Below the pieces are notes generated by a model that did no database searches, was not told where the DNA came from, and saw nothing but the letters and a program-made list of their open reading frames with translations. Both the position numbers and the translations under genes were made by a program. Below are positions 1-8,498 of a stretch of DNA of 64,000 bases, in pieces. Every line of letters starts with the position of its first letter. The first letter of the stretch is position 1. This DNA comes from Neobacillus paridis (lineage in GTDB: Bacteria > Bacillota > Bacilli > Bacillales > Cytobacillaceae), in assembly GCF_016765675.1 (NCBI RefSeq), contig NZ_JAESWB010000233.1:1-64000 (forward strand), read 5' to 3'.

Positions 1-2
1 TT

Positions 3-62
3 GAAAACCATTTGACATCCCTTACCGGATATGAAGTAAAAAATCCATGGAAGTTTCGCTAA
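3..62 (+). CDS. C-terminal tail of an upstream gene (partial)
   Basis: An open frame enters from the left edge and gives 19 residues (ENHLTSLTGYEV..., ending NPWKFR) before a TAA stop at 60-62. The composition is protein-like and no other frame is open here, so this is probably the last part of a gene lying outside the window. No family can be named from so few residues. Confidence 0.4.
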   Translation, partial: ENHLTSLTGYEVKNPWKFR

Positions 63-124
63 AAAAATAAGAGGGCTAGGTTGAAAGCACTTGCCAGTGA
101 ATTTACACATAAACAAGGACTTGA

Positions 125-225
125 CTGATAACTCTGTCAAAAGTGTTCATGGAGCCCCGCCATGAGCACTTTCCTGGATAACACTCTGTCAAAAGTGTTC
201 ATATAGCCCCGCCGTGTAACCTAAT
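125..225 (+). repeat. Short array of 52-bp repeats (array 1, about 2 copies)
   Basis: The core AAAGTGTTCAT recurs at 140 and 192, exactly 52 bp apart, and each is followed by AGCCCCGCC. The first copy continues into CCATGAGCACTTT, which pairs with its own start to form a hairpin (AAAGTGTTCATGG against CCATGAGCACTTT). The second copy degrades after about 30 bp. The same core and period occur near 29.7 and 60.1 kb. The rest of the gap up to the next gene shows nothing else I can name. Confidence 0.7.
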
Positions 226-323
226 TTCCTAATTTTTGTGTATAGATCTAGAGAGATTCCCGGCTCTTTTTCTTTACCATCGGAAGATTTGTGCTACACT
301 TTTGAGAAAAGGAGTTGGTGGTG

Positions 324-1259
324 GTGAATATCATCGATTTACATTGCGATGTTTTGTGGAGGCTGTGGGAAACGAAGGGAATGCTTCGTTTTGCTGATGC
401 CCCTGAGCTCCAGGCTAATAAAGCGCGGCTGCATCAGGGCCAGGTAAAGGTTCAGTGTTTTGCAATCTTCATTGAGCCGGAGTTGCCGTCTGATCAAAAA
501 TTTCAGGTTGCACTTGAACAAATAGATTATTTTTACCAAGAGGTGCTTGGGAAAAATCCGGACATGGTTCATATTAAAGATTGGTCTGATTTTGATCGGC
601 TAAAAATCGGCCAGATTGGCGCGATGTTAACGCTGGAAGGTGTCGATGCGATTGGCAATGATTTAGCAAAGCTCCACATCCTTTATCAGCTAGGTGTCCG
701 CTCAGTCGGTTTGACCTGGAACAACGCCAACTTGGCAGCGGATGGGGCAGGTGAACCGCGCGGTGGCGGGTTGACGCTGTTGGGAAAAGAAATTGTTTCG
801 CTTAATAATCAGCATCAAATATTTACTGATGTTTCTCATTTGAGTGATAAGGGTATCTGGGATGTCATTGAATTAGCCCAGTACCCGATTGCCAGTCATT
901 CGAATGCCAGAACACTTTGTAACCACCCGAGGAATTTAACTGACGAGCAGGCAACGGCAATGTTTAAAAAAGGCGGGTTGATCCACGTTGTCTATAATCC
1001 TCCTTTTATTAAAGAAACGGGAGAGGCAACCATTACCGATCTGGTGAAGCATATCGACCACTTCTGTTCATTGGGCGGTGTAAAACAAATTGGCTTAGGG
1101 TCCGATTTTGATGGTATCACCTCCCTTGTGGTAGATTTGGAGGATGCCTCGAAACAGCAAAATCTGATTAATGAGCTATTAAAACATTACTCTGAAGATG
1201 AGGTCAGGGGATTTGCCGGACAAAATTTCCTTGACCATCGGCCGGGGATTGGGAAATGA
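324..1259 (+). CDS. Membrane-type dipeptidase (peptidase M19 family)
   Basis: Zinc dipeptidase of the renal/membrane dipeptidase family, which hydrolyses dipeptides, often those with a D- or dehydro C-terminal residue. The metal-site signatures are visible: His-x-Asp at the N-terminus (DLHCD), the glutamate in LTLEGVDAIG near residue 105, the HSNAR region and GSDFDG near residue 255. The length of about 311 aa is normal. Four in-frame start codons (TTG 315, GTG 318, 321, 324) follow one another. The site AAAGGAG at 308-314 fits GTG 321 or 324 best, and 324 gives the usual N-terminus MNIIDLHCD. It stands alone and no signal peptide is seen, so it is probably cytoplasmic. Confidence 0.88.
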   Translation: MNIIDLHCDVLWRLWETKGMLRFADAPELQANKARLHQGQVKVQCFAIFIEPELPSDQKFQVALEQIDYFYQEVLGKNPDMVHIKDWSDFDRLKIGQIGAMLTLEGVDAIGNDLAKLHILYQLGVRSVGLTWNNANLAADGAGEPRGGGLTLLGKEIVSLNNQHQIFTDVSHLSDKGIWDVIELAQYPIASHSNARTLCNHPRNLTDEQATAMFKKGGLIHVVYNPPFIKETGEATITDLVKHIDHFCSLGGVKQIGLGSDFDGITSLVVDLEDASKQQNLINELLKHYSEDEVRGFAGQNFLDHRPGIGK

Positions 1260-1388
1260 AAACAAGAGAAATAGGTTTAAGATCAGAGAGGAGGCAGTTT
1301 TAAATTCCTTGTTACAAGCCGATGACTAAAGGAAGAGCCTGATAGGTGGTCGAGCAACTAGAATTTTTGAAAAAGGAGTAACGTTTAC

Positions 1389-1619
1389 ATGTATTTAACT
1401 GTGAAGGAAACAGCAGAATATCTATCAATTCCACAAGCAAGTGTTGAAAAATTAATCCAGCACCGGAAAATTCGTGCCCTCTATGACGGCAGCCAATACT
1501 TAATCAACAAAGAACAATTCAATACCCACTTAAAACAAATGGAAAAATACAAACAGCTCATCGAAGAAATCCTAAACGACCCCATCCCTGAAGACCCGGA
1601 TGTAAAAGATGAAGATTAA
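1389..1619 (+). CDS. Excisionase-type helix-turn-helix protein
   Basis: Small DNA-binding protein of 76 aa. Residues 1-50 (MYLTVKETAEYL..., PQASVEKLIQHRKIRAL) match the MerR/excisionase-type winged helix (HTH_17). The C-terminal 25 residues are strongly acidic (DPIPEDPDVKDED). An AAAAAGGAG site lies about 10 bp before the ATG. There is no integrase, transposase or phage gene nearby, so excisionase describes the fold and not an inferred job. It probably acts as a small transcription factor. Confidence 0.7.
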   Translation: MYLTVKETAEYLSIPQASVEKLIQHRKIRALYDGSQYLINKEQFNTHLKQMEKYKQLIEEILNDPIPEDPDVKDED

Positions 1620-1632
1620 CTACTGTAAAATT

Positions 1633-1676
1633 GGTGCCTGACACCGTCCGTGGACATTTGTCCGCGTAGGGTGGAC
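1633..1676. repeat. Dispersed GGTGCCTGACACC / GTCCAC intergenic repeat, copy 1
   Basis: The palindrome GGTGCCTGACACC is followed by GTCCGTGGAC, ATTTGTCC and GGGTGGAC. The same elements, in either orientation, occur at 8059-8113, 12008-12053 and 48879-48911. It is non-coding and looks like a short mobile or repetitive extragenic sequence. Confidence 0.6.
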
Positions 1677-1756
1677 ACATTAATTGGAAAAGTAGGTAAA
1701 TGTACGTAGCTGGAGTAAGGATTTAGGTTCGTTGCTGCTAAATGGGAGGTGAAATG

Positions 1757-2134
1757 ATGTCAAATATTTTTCTGAAGCGGGTGTATGATCCGTATGATGA
1801 GGCGGATGGGAGCCGAATTTTAGTCGATCGGTTGTGGCCGCGGGGGATTTCGAAGGAGAATGCGCGGCTGACTGTTTGGCTCAAAGATGTTGCCCCCAGT
1901 CCTGAACTTAGGAAATGGTTTTGCCATAAGCCCAAGTTGTTTGCAGAGTTTCGTGAGCGATATCTTGAAGAGCTTCATACCAGCGAACCGCAAATCCAAG
2001 CGGTTAAGCAAATATTTGAGCTTGCTGAAAAAGACAGAGTTACGCTCCTGTATGGCGCGAAAGATCCGGTTTATAATCATGCAGTCGTCTTGTTAGAGGA
2101 ACTACAGCGGCTTACCCAAACTAATAAGAAATAA
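1757..2134 (+). CDS. DUF488 family protein
   Basis: A 125-aa protein of the DUF488 family (YeaO-like). The family signature is clear: a KRVYD start, then GSRILVDRLWPRGIS near residue 20, WLKDVAPS, LRKWF and a late LLYGAKD. No biochemical role is established that I can state with confidence. ATGs at 1742, 1754 and 1757 are in frame. The site GGGAGGTGA at 1744-1752 rules out the first and favours 1757 (spacing 7). The gene is monocistronic and followed at once by a bidirectional terminator. Confidence 0.85.
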   Translation: MSNIFLKRVYDPYDEADGSRILVDRLWPRGISKENARLTVWLKDVAPSPELRKWFCHKPKLFAEFRERYLEELHTSEPQIQAVKQIFELAEKDRVTLLYGAKDPVYNHAVVLLEELQRLTQTNKK

Positions 2135-2164
2135 AAATCGGCACGCACATTGCGGCCGATTTTT
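2133..2164. terminator. Bidirectional terminator between DUF488 and yitT-like genes
   Basis: Perfect 10-bp stem AAAAATCGGC / GCCGATTTTT with a 12-base loop. It has A-rich and T-rich sides, so it can serve both converging genes. Confidence 0.8.
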
Positions 2165-2233
2165 CATAATTAACATTTAGTACCGAATTTTGCTGTCGAT
2201 CCTGATGTTGCCTTTTCGATACGATCTTTAAGA

Positions 2234-3055
2234 TTAATCTTTGCGGAACCGTCCCATAACTTCCAACGTTTGCGTGATGTTCACAAACGCTTTCGGGTCA
2301 ACCGTTCGAATCGTATGTTTTGTTTCATTTAACTCGAATTTGGTAATAACGGTGGTTAACACTTTTTTAGGCTTATGGGTGTACGCTCCTTCGGCATCCG
2401 TCATGGTCACTCCCCGGGCATGCAAATGAATTAACGCATCACTTAACTCGTTATATTTTTCTGTGACAATCGTTAATGTTAATTTATTTTGCGTCGTGTA
2501 AACCATATCAATGGCGCGGCCGGCAACATAAATCGCAATAATCGTATAAAGCGTGATATTCCAGCCGAAAATGAGACCAGAAATACCGACAACCATCAGA
2601 TTCATACATGTATTCAAAAAGCCGACCTGCCAATTCTTCCTTTTCGCAAGTACGAGGCTGACGATATCGGTCCCTCCGGTTGAACCTCCCATTCTGATTA
2701 AAATACCAACAGCTATTCCATAAATCGCCCCGCCGATGATCGAGGACAACATAATATCAGGGCTAATCGCATTCGTTGGAATAATTTTCATACTTAATGA
2801 CAGAACGGTAACCGAATATATTGTCAGAAAGACAAACTTTCTTCCTAAATAAATGAGGCCCAAAATAAATAATGGAATGTTAAGAATAAAGACGATCGTG
2901 CCTGTATTAATATTTGAAAAGTGATGGATGAAAAAGGCTATTCCAGTTACACCACCTGAAGTCAATTTATGTGGTATAAGAAACGTATTTAAAGCGAATC
3001 CATAAAGGATAGAACAAAGTCCAATGACGATGACTTGAAAAACTAGTCGAAACAA
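2234..3055 (-). CDS. YitT family membrane protein (DUF161 + DUF2179)
   Basis: Integral membrane protein of about 273 aa. Five to six hydrophobic segments fill the first 190 residues, with the family motifs LTSGGVTGIAFFIHH and RMGGSTGGTDIV. A soluble C-terminal DUF2179 domain follows (TIVTEKYNELSDAL... to GRFRKD). The substrate of this family is not established. A GTG at 3064 is part of the CGAGGTG ribosome site itself, so the TTG at 3055, six bases downstream of it, is the likely start. Single gene. Confidence 0.85.
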   Translation of the reverse strand: MFRLVFQVIVIGLCSILYGFALNTFLIPHKLTSGGVTGIAFFIHHFSNINTGTIVFILNIPLFILGLIYLGRKFVFLTIYSVTVLSLSMKIIPTNAISPDIMLSSIIGGAIYGIAVGILIRMGGSTGGTDIVSLVLAKRKNWQVGFLNTCMNLMVVGISGLIFGWNITLYTIIAIYVAGRAIDMVYTTQNKLTLTIVTEKYNELSDALIHLHARGVTMTDAEGAYTHKPKKVLTTVITKFELNETKHTIRTVDPKAFVNITQTLEVMGRFRKD

Positions 3056-3168
3056 AATAAACACCTCGATGAAATAGTAATTCTTGTTTGCGAAAAAACA
3101 ACATTCTTATTTTAAGCTATCTTGCCTGTTAAAGAGAGGGGAAATTCGTAACTTTTTTAGAAAAATAA

Positions 3169-3198
3169 AAAACGCCGCTTTTTCATAAACGGCGTTTT
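3169..3198 (-). terminator. Terminator of the hemolysin III-type gene
   Basis: Stem AAAACGCCG / CGGCGTTTT with a 12-base loop, lying 18 bp beyond the stop codon on the minus strand, with a T-run in that direction. Confidence 0.75.
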
Positions 3199-3215
3199 CT
3201 TATAAGTTGATATTT

Positions 3216-3863
3216 TTAAATTACATAGAGAAATACACTGAGGAAATGAGCCAGGCTGCCGAGCAAGATAAATACGTGAAAAATTTCATGGAAGCCCCAA
3301 TGCTTGAATTGCAAAAACCTTGGTTTTGATCCGTAAATGACGCCGCCAACAGTATAAAAAATTCCCCCGAGCACTAATAAAAACAACCCGATTGGGTTTA
3401 TGCTGCCAGCAAGAGGCGAGAATACAAAGATGATCATCCATCCCATGGCGATATACAAAGCGGTTGAAATCCAGCGGGGGCAACGAAACCAGATCATTTT
3501 AAAAACAACACCACTGATGGCAACTGCGGCAATTACCGAAAACAGAATGGCCCCGGTTTTTCCGCTTAAACTGATGAAGCAGAACGGTGTATAGGTCCCG
3601 GCTATCAGAATAAAGATCATAGAATGGTCAAGGCGTCTTAAAAAGGCAATCACTTTGTCCTTGGCAATAACCATGTGATAGGTAGCCGAAGCGGAATAAA
3701 GCAATATCATACTAATCCCGAAAATGATCACAGCCGTTATCGCAAGCGGCGTAGGCGTCGTGATCGATGCTTTAATCACCATTGCCAGAAGTCCAATAAA
3801 TGATAAAATAGCGCCGGCTAAATGTGTTAGTCCATTAATAGGTTCCCGTATGTAACTATTCAT
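3216..3863 (-). CDS. trhA: Hemolysin III / TrhA-type membrane protein
   Basis: A 215-aa seven-helix membrane protein of the hemolysin III / PAQR family. It shows the family pattern: EPINGLTHLAGA at the N-terminus, the SATYH motif near residue 60, RRLDHSMIF near residue 78, and the C-terminal GFHEIFHVFILLGSLAHF, which carries the conserved histidines. Members affect membrane lipid or energy state in Bacillus; haemolysin is a historical name. A GGAGG site precedes the ATG. Between it and the divergent gene lies a 90-bp AT-rich promoter region. Confidence 0.85.
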   Translation of the reverse strand: MNSYIREPINGLTHLAGAILSFIGLLAMVIKASITTPTPLAITAVIIFGISMILLYSASATYHMVIAKDKVIAFLRRLDHSMIFILIAGTYTPFCFISLSGKTGAILFSVIAAVAISGVVFKMIWFRCPRWISTALYIAMGWMIIFVFSPLAGSINPIGLFLLVLGGIFYTVGGVIYGSKPRFLQFKHWGFHEIFHVFILLGSLAHFLSVFLYVI

Positions 3864-3932
3864 GCAATTTGCCTCCTCAAGACATCATATAGTTTTAATA
3901 ACTACATATTATAATACAATTATATTATAATC

Positions 3933-3961
3933 TAGTCAATGCCAATTTTCTCATGTATAAT
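3933..3961 (+). promoter_or_regulatory. Sigma-A promoter of the DUF1836 gene
   Basis: A -35-like TAGTCA (3933-3938), a 17-bp spacer and a perfect TATAAT at 3956-3961. A start site near 3968 would exclude an upstream ATG at 3953 and supports translation from 3995. Confidence 0.55.
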
Positions 3962-3994
3962 GAAAAATATCACATGACAAACGAGGATAAAATT

Positions 3995-4567
3995 ATGGAA
4001 ACGATCAATCAAATTATTGAAAAGCTTGACTTGGAGGCCAATTTAACTTTAGAAGAAATACCACAGATCGATTTATACATGGATCAAGTGATTCAGTTGT
4101 TTGAGAAAACATTTGCTGAATCGAAACGGAATGATTCGGAAAAGGTCTTAACGAAGACGATGATTAATAATTATGCAAAGGGAAAGCTGATTTTTCCGAT
4201 TAGAAACAAAAAGTATTCCAAGGAGCATCTTATTTTAATTAGTCTCATATACCAGTTGAAGGCTGCACTTTCGATCAATGATATTAAGACGACCCTGGAT
4301 GGAATCAACAAGAAGATTCTCAACAATGAAATTGATTTGGATTCCTTTTATAACAGCTATTTAAACTTAGCTAAAAAGAATGTTGCAGATTTTAACGAGG
4401 ATATTGACAAACGAGTGGTAGAAGTGAAGGAAGAAATTGGCGACGGACAAGTTGATAAGTCGCATTATCTAGAACATGTGCTGATGATTGCTTCCCTCGT
4501 CCATATGAGCAGTTTATATCGTAGGGTTGCCGAAAAGCTTGTTGACGAAATGACAATTGAAAAATAA
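3995..4567 (+). CDS. DUF1836 domain-containing protein
   Basis: A 190-aa soluble protein of the DUF1836 family. Members have a MerR-like winged-helix N-terminal region. Here the segment LTKTMINNYAKGKLIFPIRNKKYSKEHL (described by its two halves: KTMINNYAKG and KKYSKEHL) fits the recognition helix and wing. It is probably a DNA-binding regulator, but no target is known. The start at 3995 is chosen because GAGG at 3983-3986 is correctly spaced and the promoter's TATAAT covers the upstream ATG. Divergent from the hemolysin III-type gene; a strong terminator follows. Confidence 0.75.
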   Translation: METINQIIEKLDLEANLTLEEIPQIDLYMDQVIQLFEKTFAESKRNDSEKVLTKTMINNYAKGKLIFPIRNKKYSKEHLILISLIYQLKAALSINDIKTTLDGINKKILNNEIDLDSFYNSYLNLAKKNVADFNEDIDKRVVEVKEEIGDGQVDKSHYLEHVLMIASLVHMSSLYRRVAEKLVDEMTIEK

Positions 4568-4576
4568 GAAAAGCGT

Positions 4577-4604
4577 AAGCGCCAAAAATAAGCTTTTGGC
4601 GCTT
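4577..4604 (+). terminator. Terminator of the DUF1836 gene
   Basis: Perfect 11-bp stem AAGCGCCAAAA / TTTTGGCGCTT with a 6-base loop, followed by TAATTTTT. Confidence 0.85.
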
Positions 4605-4693
4605 TAATTTTTGTTAAGATTATGTTTGATATTTCCTTTCCTGTGTCGCATAATTCAACTACGCCTCTGCCTTCGCTCTAACAGACTTGCCAG

Positions 4694-6247
4694 TCATTTA
4701 ACATTTTCTACTGTTAAATCCCGAATGCCCTGGCCAATAGAAACAGCTTCCATGGTTGAATTACAGATTTCAACATGGCGAATACGGACAGAGTCCGCCC
4801 GGTTTTTTCCGCCGAACACCTTAATGCCTGTACCTGCGGTTGTAAAGTTTTTGAAAGAGAAATTACTCAGGATCACATTTCTTGCCCGGTACTGAATCGC
4901 TGCGACCGGGCCGCCATAATAATCATAATTCGGGTTGCCAATGGCTGTGAAATGATTAAGGACGACATTTTTATATCCGGAAACGACTAAACTGCGTGGT
5001 GTGGAATTTTTATATAAATCCGTAGACACAGGCTCAATTGAGACGAGGTTCGTTGCCAAAATATTGAACGCCGTTTTCGACTCCGGATCTTCCATTTTGT
5101 GATGCCCAATGTGGCGGAAATTATAGGAACGGTTGTCGTTCACCGAAAGATGTCCGATAATCTGGACATTCGCGGCTGCTGAAGAATTTTGGTGTGCTTT
5201 GATTTCCACCCCGCCGAAACAACGGGCAGTCGAATTGTTTACCAGCACGACGTTTTGTGAGCCATCATCGATTTCGATTCCATTCGAATTGGAACAACCT
5301 TTCCGATGGGCTCGTCCACTTGGGTCACACATGTGGGAATTAGAAATCAAAATATAATCACTATGGTGGGTGGTGATGCCGTCATCACCAAAGCCGCAGC
5401 TATTAACGTTGTCAATCCAAACATACTTGCTGCCACCCCGGGCGCGCCTGCCGTCGCCAGCATAATTGTACAGTGTCGAGGAAATATCAAAACCGTGCAG
5501 CCCCGGATTGATGGCCTCGACATCTTTTACCCAGCCATAGATTACATTCGCGTAGGTTAAACAGCTGGAGTGATTTCCCCAGGTGCTTGTTTTCGGAATG
5601 CTCCCAAGCCGTTCGACATTCCAATCAAGGCTGAGTCCCTGAACCATAATGTGGTGGTTTCCCTGCCAATGGTTAGCATTGGTTAACAGTCTCGTTCCTT
5701 TTTTGGCTTTGTTATGTAATTTGATTGTGGTGGCACCTTTTCCAGCACCGACAAGCCATGTATAGGAGGGCAGGCGAATACCTTTTGTAATGAAAGTTCC
5801 CTCCGGAATGATCAGTTTTACTTTGCCTTTCCCAATTGCCTTTTGGAAGGCGGCAGTACAGTCCGTTTTTCCGTCTCCAACCGCACCGAAATCCGTTAGA
5901 TTCACCTCTTTCGTTACGTTCTCGATTAATTGCCTGTATTCATCGTCGAGTTTTTGCATCCAATCCGGATACACATTTCCATGATCGTCAACCTTAATTT
6001 GGACGGGCACCGTTTTTTCAACGGGCCTTGAAAAGGGCCAAAACAGAACCAACCCGATTCTTTGTGAAAAAGGAAGCGAGTGTTTACAGTCCTTTCCTGA
6101 AGGAAAAGGGATTTCCTTTAAGGAGCATTCCAGGAAAAGTTGTTTCGTTTCTTCGAGAACTGCACGTATATCTAATTGCTTGCCAGTAAATTGCGCCAGC
6201 AGTTCCGTATTTTTCCGCGGGTCATGATTTTTTGCTAAATTGAGCAT
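4694..6247 (-). CDS. Right-handed beta-helix protein (pectate lyase superfamily / GH28-like)
   Basis: A 517-aa protein. After a unique N-terminal 110 residues comes the pectate-lyase-3 signature NLTDFGAVGDGKTDCTAAF, then LIIPEGTF and repeated beta-helix rungs (GLSLDWN, HGFDISS, GFGDDGITTHHSDYILISNS, NGIEIDDGSQNVVLVNNS, GGVEIKAHQNS). The paired aspartates in GFGDDG and EIDDGSQ resemble the acid pairs of GH28-type enzymes. No signal peptide or membrane segment is visible, so secretion is not supported. The likely substrate is a polysaccharide, with function unproven. GGAGTGAG precedes the ATG. It is a single gene, convergent with the DUF1836 gene. Confidence 0.75.
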   Translation of the reverse strand: MLNLAKNHDPRKNTELLAQFTGKQLDIRAVLEETKQLFLECSLKEIPFPSGKDCKHSLPFSQRIGLVLFWPFSRPVEKTVPVQIKVDDHGNVYPDWMQKLDDEYRQLIENVTKEVNLTDFGAVGDGKTDCTAAFQKAIGKGKVKLIIPEGTFITKGIRLPSYTWLVGAGKGATTIKLHNKAKKGTRLLTNANHWQGNHHIMVQGLSLDWNVERLGSIPKTSTWGNHSSCLTYANVIYGWVKDVEAINPGLHGFDISSTLYNYAGDGRRARGGSKYVWIDNVNSCGFGDDGITTHHSDYILISNSHMCDPSGRAHRKGCSNSNGIEIDDGSQNVVLVNNSTARCFGGVEIKAHQNSSAAANVQIIGHLSVNDNRSYNFRHIGHHKMEDPESKTAFNILATNLVSIEPVSTDLYKNSTPRSLVVSGYKNVVLNHFTAIGNPNYDYYGGPVAAIQYRARNVILSNFSFKNFTTAGTGIKVFGGKNRADSVRIRHVEICNSTMEAVSIGQGIRDLTVENVK

Positions 6248-6384
6248 GATGTCTCACTCCAGAAATACTTAATAATTGTATTATATAAGTTTTTTCGAAA
6301 AAATTATCCAGAAAATGAAACCAAATCCATCCTCAAAAACGACATAATAAGTAGACACAATGAAATGGAAAGGGGCCCTACCAT

Positions 6385-6963
6385 TTGGATAAAGTAAAAT
6401 ATTTACTAAATCGGATCCGATTGGGGGATGAAGAGGCATTTAGTTTGCTAGTGGAAGAATTACTACCCGCAGCATTTAAAACTGCTTATCTGATTCTCCA
6501 TTCAAAGGAGTTAGCTGAGGATGCTGTGCAAATCGCATTGGAAGATTGCTATATAAGTATTATGAGAAACAAGGATATCCGGCAATTTAAGGCCTGGTTT
6601 TACCGGCTTGTGTATTCCCGCTCGATTGATGTCTACCGAAAGAATGCAAGGAATCATTATTCTGATATTGAGGAAAATCCTGAAGCCTTGGAAAAAATGA
6701 TCTCGGAATCGGTGCAATCCCAGGCGGTGCAAAATGAAAATAAGCAGGAATTGCAATCCCTTATCATGAGCCTGCCAAAAGAGCAGAGTGTGCCAATTCT
6801 TCTACACTATTATGAAGATCTATCAATTAAAGAGATTAGCCTGATCTTAAATGAAAAAAACAATACGATAAAAACAAGGCTGGTCCGGGGACGGAAAAAA
6901 TTGGCCGAACTAATGAAAAAGGACAACAAATATTTGTTGGAGGTAAAAACAAATGGAATCTAA
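6385..6963 (+). CDS. RNA polymerase sigma factor, ECF/sigma-70 family
   Basis: A 192-aa sigma factor with region 2 (LLVEELLPAAFKTAYLIL... AWFYRLVYSRSIDVYRK) and region 4 (SLPKEQSVPILLHYYEDLSIKEIS... NTIKTRLVRGRKKL). The short region between them is typical of ECF factors. Translation starts at TTG 6385 behind GGAAAGGGG. The downstream gene begins inside its last codons (11-bp overlap), the usual layout for a sigma factor and its membrane anti-sigma partner. Target promoters and inducing signal are unknown. The -10/-35 of its own gene are not obvious. Confidence 0.85.
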   Translation: MDKVKYLLNRIRLGDEEAFSLLVEELLPAAFKTAYLILHSKELAEDAVQIALEDCYISIMRNKDIRQFKAWFYRLVYSRSIDVYRKNARNHYSDIEENPEALEKMISESVQSQAVQNENKQELQSLIMSLPKEQSVPILLHYYEDLSIKEISLILNEKNNTIKTRLVRGRKKLAELMKKDNKYLLEVKTNGI

Positions 6964-8056
6964 AAAAGAGGTCGAACTGGATGAAATCCAGGTTCCCGTT
7001 TCTCTTGAAAGGTTTACCAAACAACTTCCTAAAAGATATAAAGAAGGCGAGTTTACTGAGGAACGAATGGAGCAGGTTAGTCAGGAATGGAATCAGTTCC
7101 AAAAAAAGGTGAAGAAGCAATGGACTTTCGGAAAGAAAGTTAGTACTTTTACTTGCGCCGCAGTAGCCAGTATTCTCTTGTTTGCTGGGTCAGGTTTTGT
7201 TTCACCGACAATGGCTAAATTTCTTGGTAAAATTCCGCCACTAAGTGCGATCTATGATCGATTTAACGAAAACCTCTCCGATTTAATTTCGAAGGAACTT
7301 AAAAAGGAGGGGTACCCGGTTAGACGGGTACAGGAGCATGTCGGCGGAAATAAGGAAGGAGTATATGTTTTTCTCGATACATCAGAAGAAAAGGTAGAAA
7401 AGATGAAACCTGAGGTTGAGAAAATTTCTTTCCAAATCATTCATGGTGAAAAATATAAGGGTACAAGGTATGAGGATTATTATGTGCGAGTCCGAAAATT
7501 TGTAGATGAGCCGGAGGAGTGGAAAAAGAAACAGGCTCAAATTGACAAGGAGACAAGGGAGGTCTTTGATATTGTAAAACCAATCCTTGATGCTCATGGG
7601 TACGAACAAGTCTGGGGTGGCGGTCCAAAAACGATTGAACTGGAGTTTCCTAATACAGAAACAAAAGATAAAATAGCCGAAATTAAAAAGGCCGTAGAAG
7701 AGGCTTTACAATCAGCAGGAAAAGACTCGGTTCAAGTAAAATACAGGATATTTAATCAGGCAAAAGAACAGCAATATAGACGCTGGAGCGATGCCGTTAG
7801 CGGAATCGGCAGTGAATTCATGACCTACAAAAAATATCAAGTCTCCGGTGTAGGCTACAAAAGCTTAAATGGAGAAAAAATGCAAATCCACATCCGAATC
7901 AAGCTCAAAAGCACAGACCCGAAAGCAACCGAATTAGCATCTGATCTAAAAGCAATGACAGAAGACTTCATCCACTCAGAAGAAATTTGGAAAAAGATAA
8001 AAGGCGACCCATACGAAATCATCATCACCAGCAAGGACAAAAAGACAATTAAATAA
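6953..8056 (+). CDS. Putative membrane-anchored anti-sigma factor
   Basis: A 367-aa protein translationally coupled to the sigma factor. Layout: about 60 charged cytoplasmic residues, one membrane helix around residues 63-85 (STFTCAAVASILLFAGSGF), then the phrase VSPTMAKFLGKIPPLSAIYDRF and a long extracytoplasmic domain. The VSPTMAKFLGKIP segment resembles the DUF4179/DUF4030 group found beside sigma factors. No zinc-finger HxxxCxxC is present. Its position and topology suggest that it holds the sigma factor at the membrane and senses an envelope signal. That is inference. GGAGG at 6939-6943 sets the start. Confidence 0.7.
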   Translation: MESKKEVELDEIQVPVSLERFTKQLPKRYKEGEFTEERMEQVSQEWNQFQKKVKKQWTFGKKVSTFTCAAVASILLFAGSGFVSPTMAKFLGKIPPLSAIYDRFNENLSDLISKELKKEGYPVRRVQEHVGGNKEGVYVFLDTSEEKVEKMKPEVEKISFQIIHGEKYKGTRYEDYYVRVRKFVDEPEEWKKKQAQIDKETREVFDIVKPILDAHGYEQVWGGGPKTIELEFPNTETKDKIAEIKKAVEEALQSAGKDSVQVKYRIFNQAKEQQYRRWSDAVSGIGSEFMTYKKYQVSGVGYKSLNGEKMQIHIRIKLKSTDPKATELASDLKAMTEDFIHSEEIWKKIKGDPYEIIITSKDKKTIK

Positions 8057-8058
8057 TT

Positions 8059-8113
8059 GGTGTCAGGCACCTCACGTGGACAAATGTAGCGATTTGTCCA
8101 CGTGGGGTGGACA
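8059..8113. repeat. Dispersed GGTGTCAGGCACC / GTCCACGTG repeat, copy 2
   Basis: GGTGTCAGGCACC is followed by CACGTGGACAAAT and its inverted partner ATTTGTCCACGTG, then GGGTGGAC. It begins three bases after the preceding stop codon and can fold into a long hairpin. It has the same elements as copy 1, with the palindrome in the other orientation. Confidence 0.65.
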
Positions 8114-8179
8114 GTTTGGGGTTTTCTGGATATTTTTTATTAAAAAGAAAGATACTTATAATGCTGGGAGGTGGAAATG

Positions 8180-8494
8180 ATGGGACAGAATGATTTTGAA
8201 AAAATCTATGAACAATATAAGCAGCAAAGCAAACTGCAGGTACAGGACGAAGCACGGGAAAGGAACTCTGATGGAAAGGAAGAGTTTGTTGCTGTTAAGA
8301 AAAATGATGAGGGTGATCTTATTGCTTTTAAAACCAATACCGGCCGCGAACTTGATTATCTGACGGCTCTGGATGAGGCAAAGGCAGGCAACATTGCCCA
8401 TGTAGATGTGTTTCATAAATACGGTCGAGAGATTATTCGCAGTGAACCGGATGGAATTAAAGAAAATAATTTGGATCAGTTACCAGAATTCTAG
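8180..8494 (+). CDS. DUF3892 domain-containing protein
   Basis: A 104-aa soluble protein with the DUF3892 core (FVAVKKNDEGDLIAFKTN..., then GRELDYLTALDEAKAGNI and HVDVFHKYGREIIRSEPDG). The family is common in Bacillaceae and has no proven function. GGGAGGTGG at 8166-8174 overlaps an in-frame GTG at 8171, so ATG 8180 (spacing 6) is the realistic start. It has its own terminator. Confidence 0.8.
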   Translation: MGQNDFEKIYEQYKQQSKLQVQDEARERNSDGKEEFVAVKKNDEGDLIAFKTNTGRELDYLTALDEAKAGNIAHVDVFHKYGREIIRSEPDGIKENNLDQLPEF

Positions 8495-8498
8495 CCCT

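Noticed and set aside
1389..1619. Evidence of a prophage or integrative element from the excisionase-like gene
   Set aside because: No integrase, attachment-site repeat or phage gene adjoins it; the fold is common in chromosomal regulators.
4611..4895. Plus-strand frames inside 4611-5984
   Set aside because: They are antisense shadows of the beta-helix gene, with no ribosome sites and unlikely composition.
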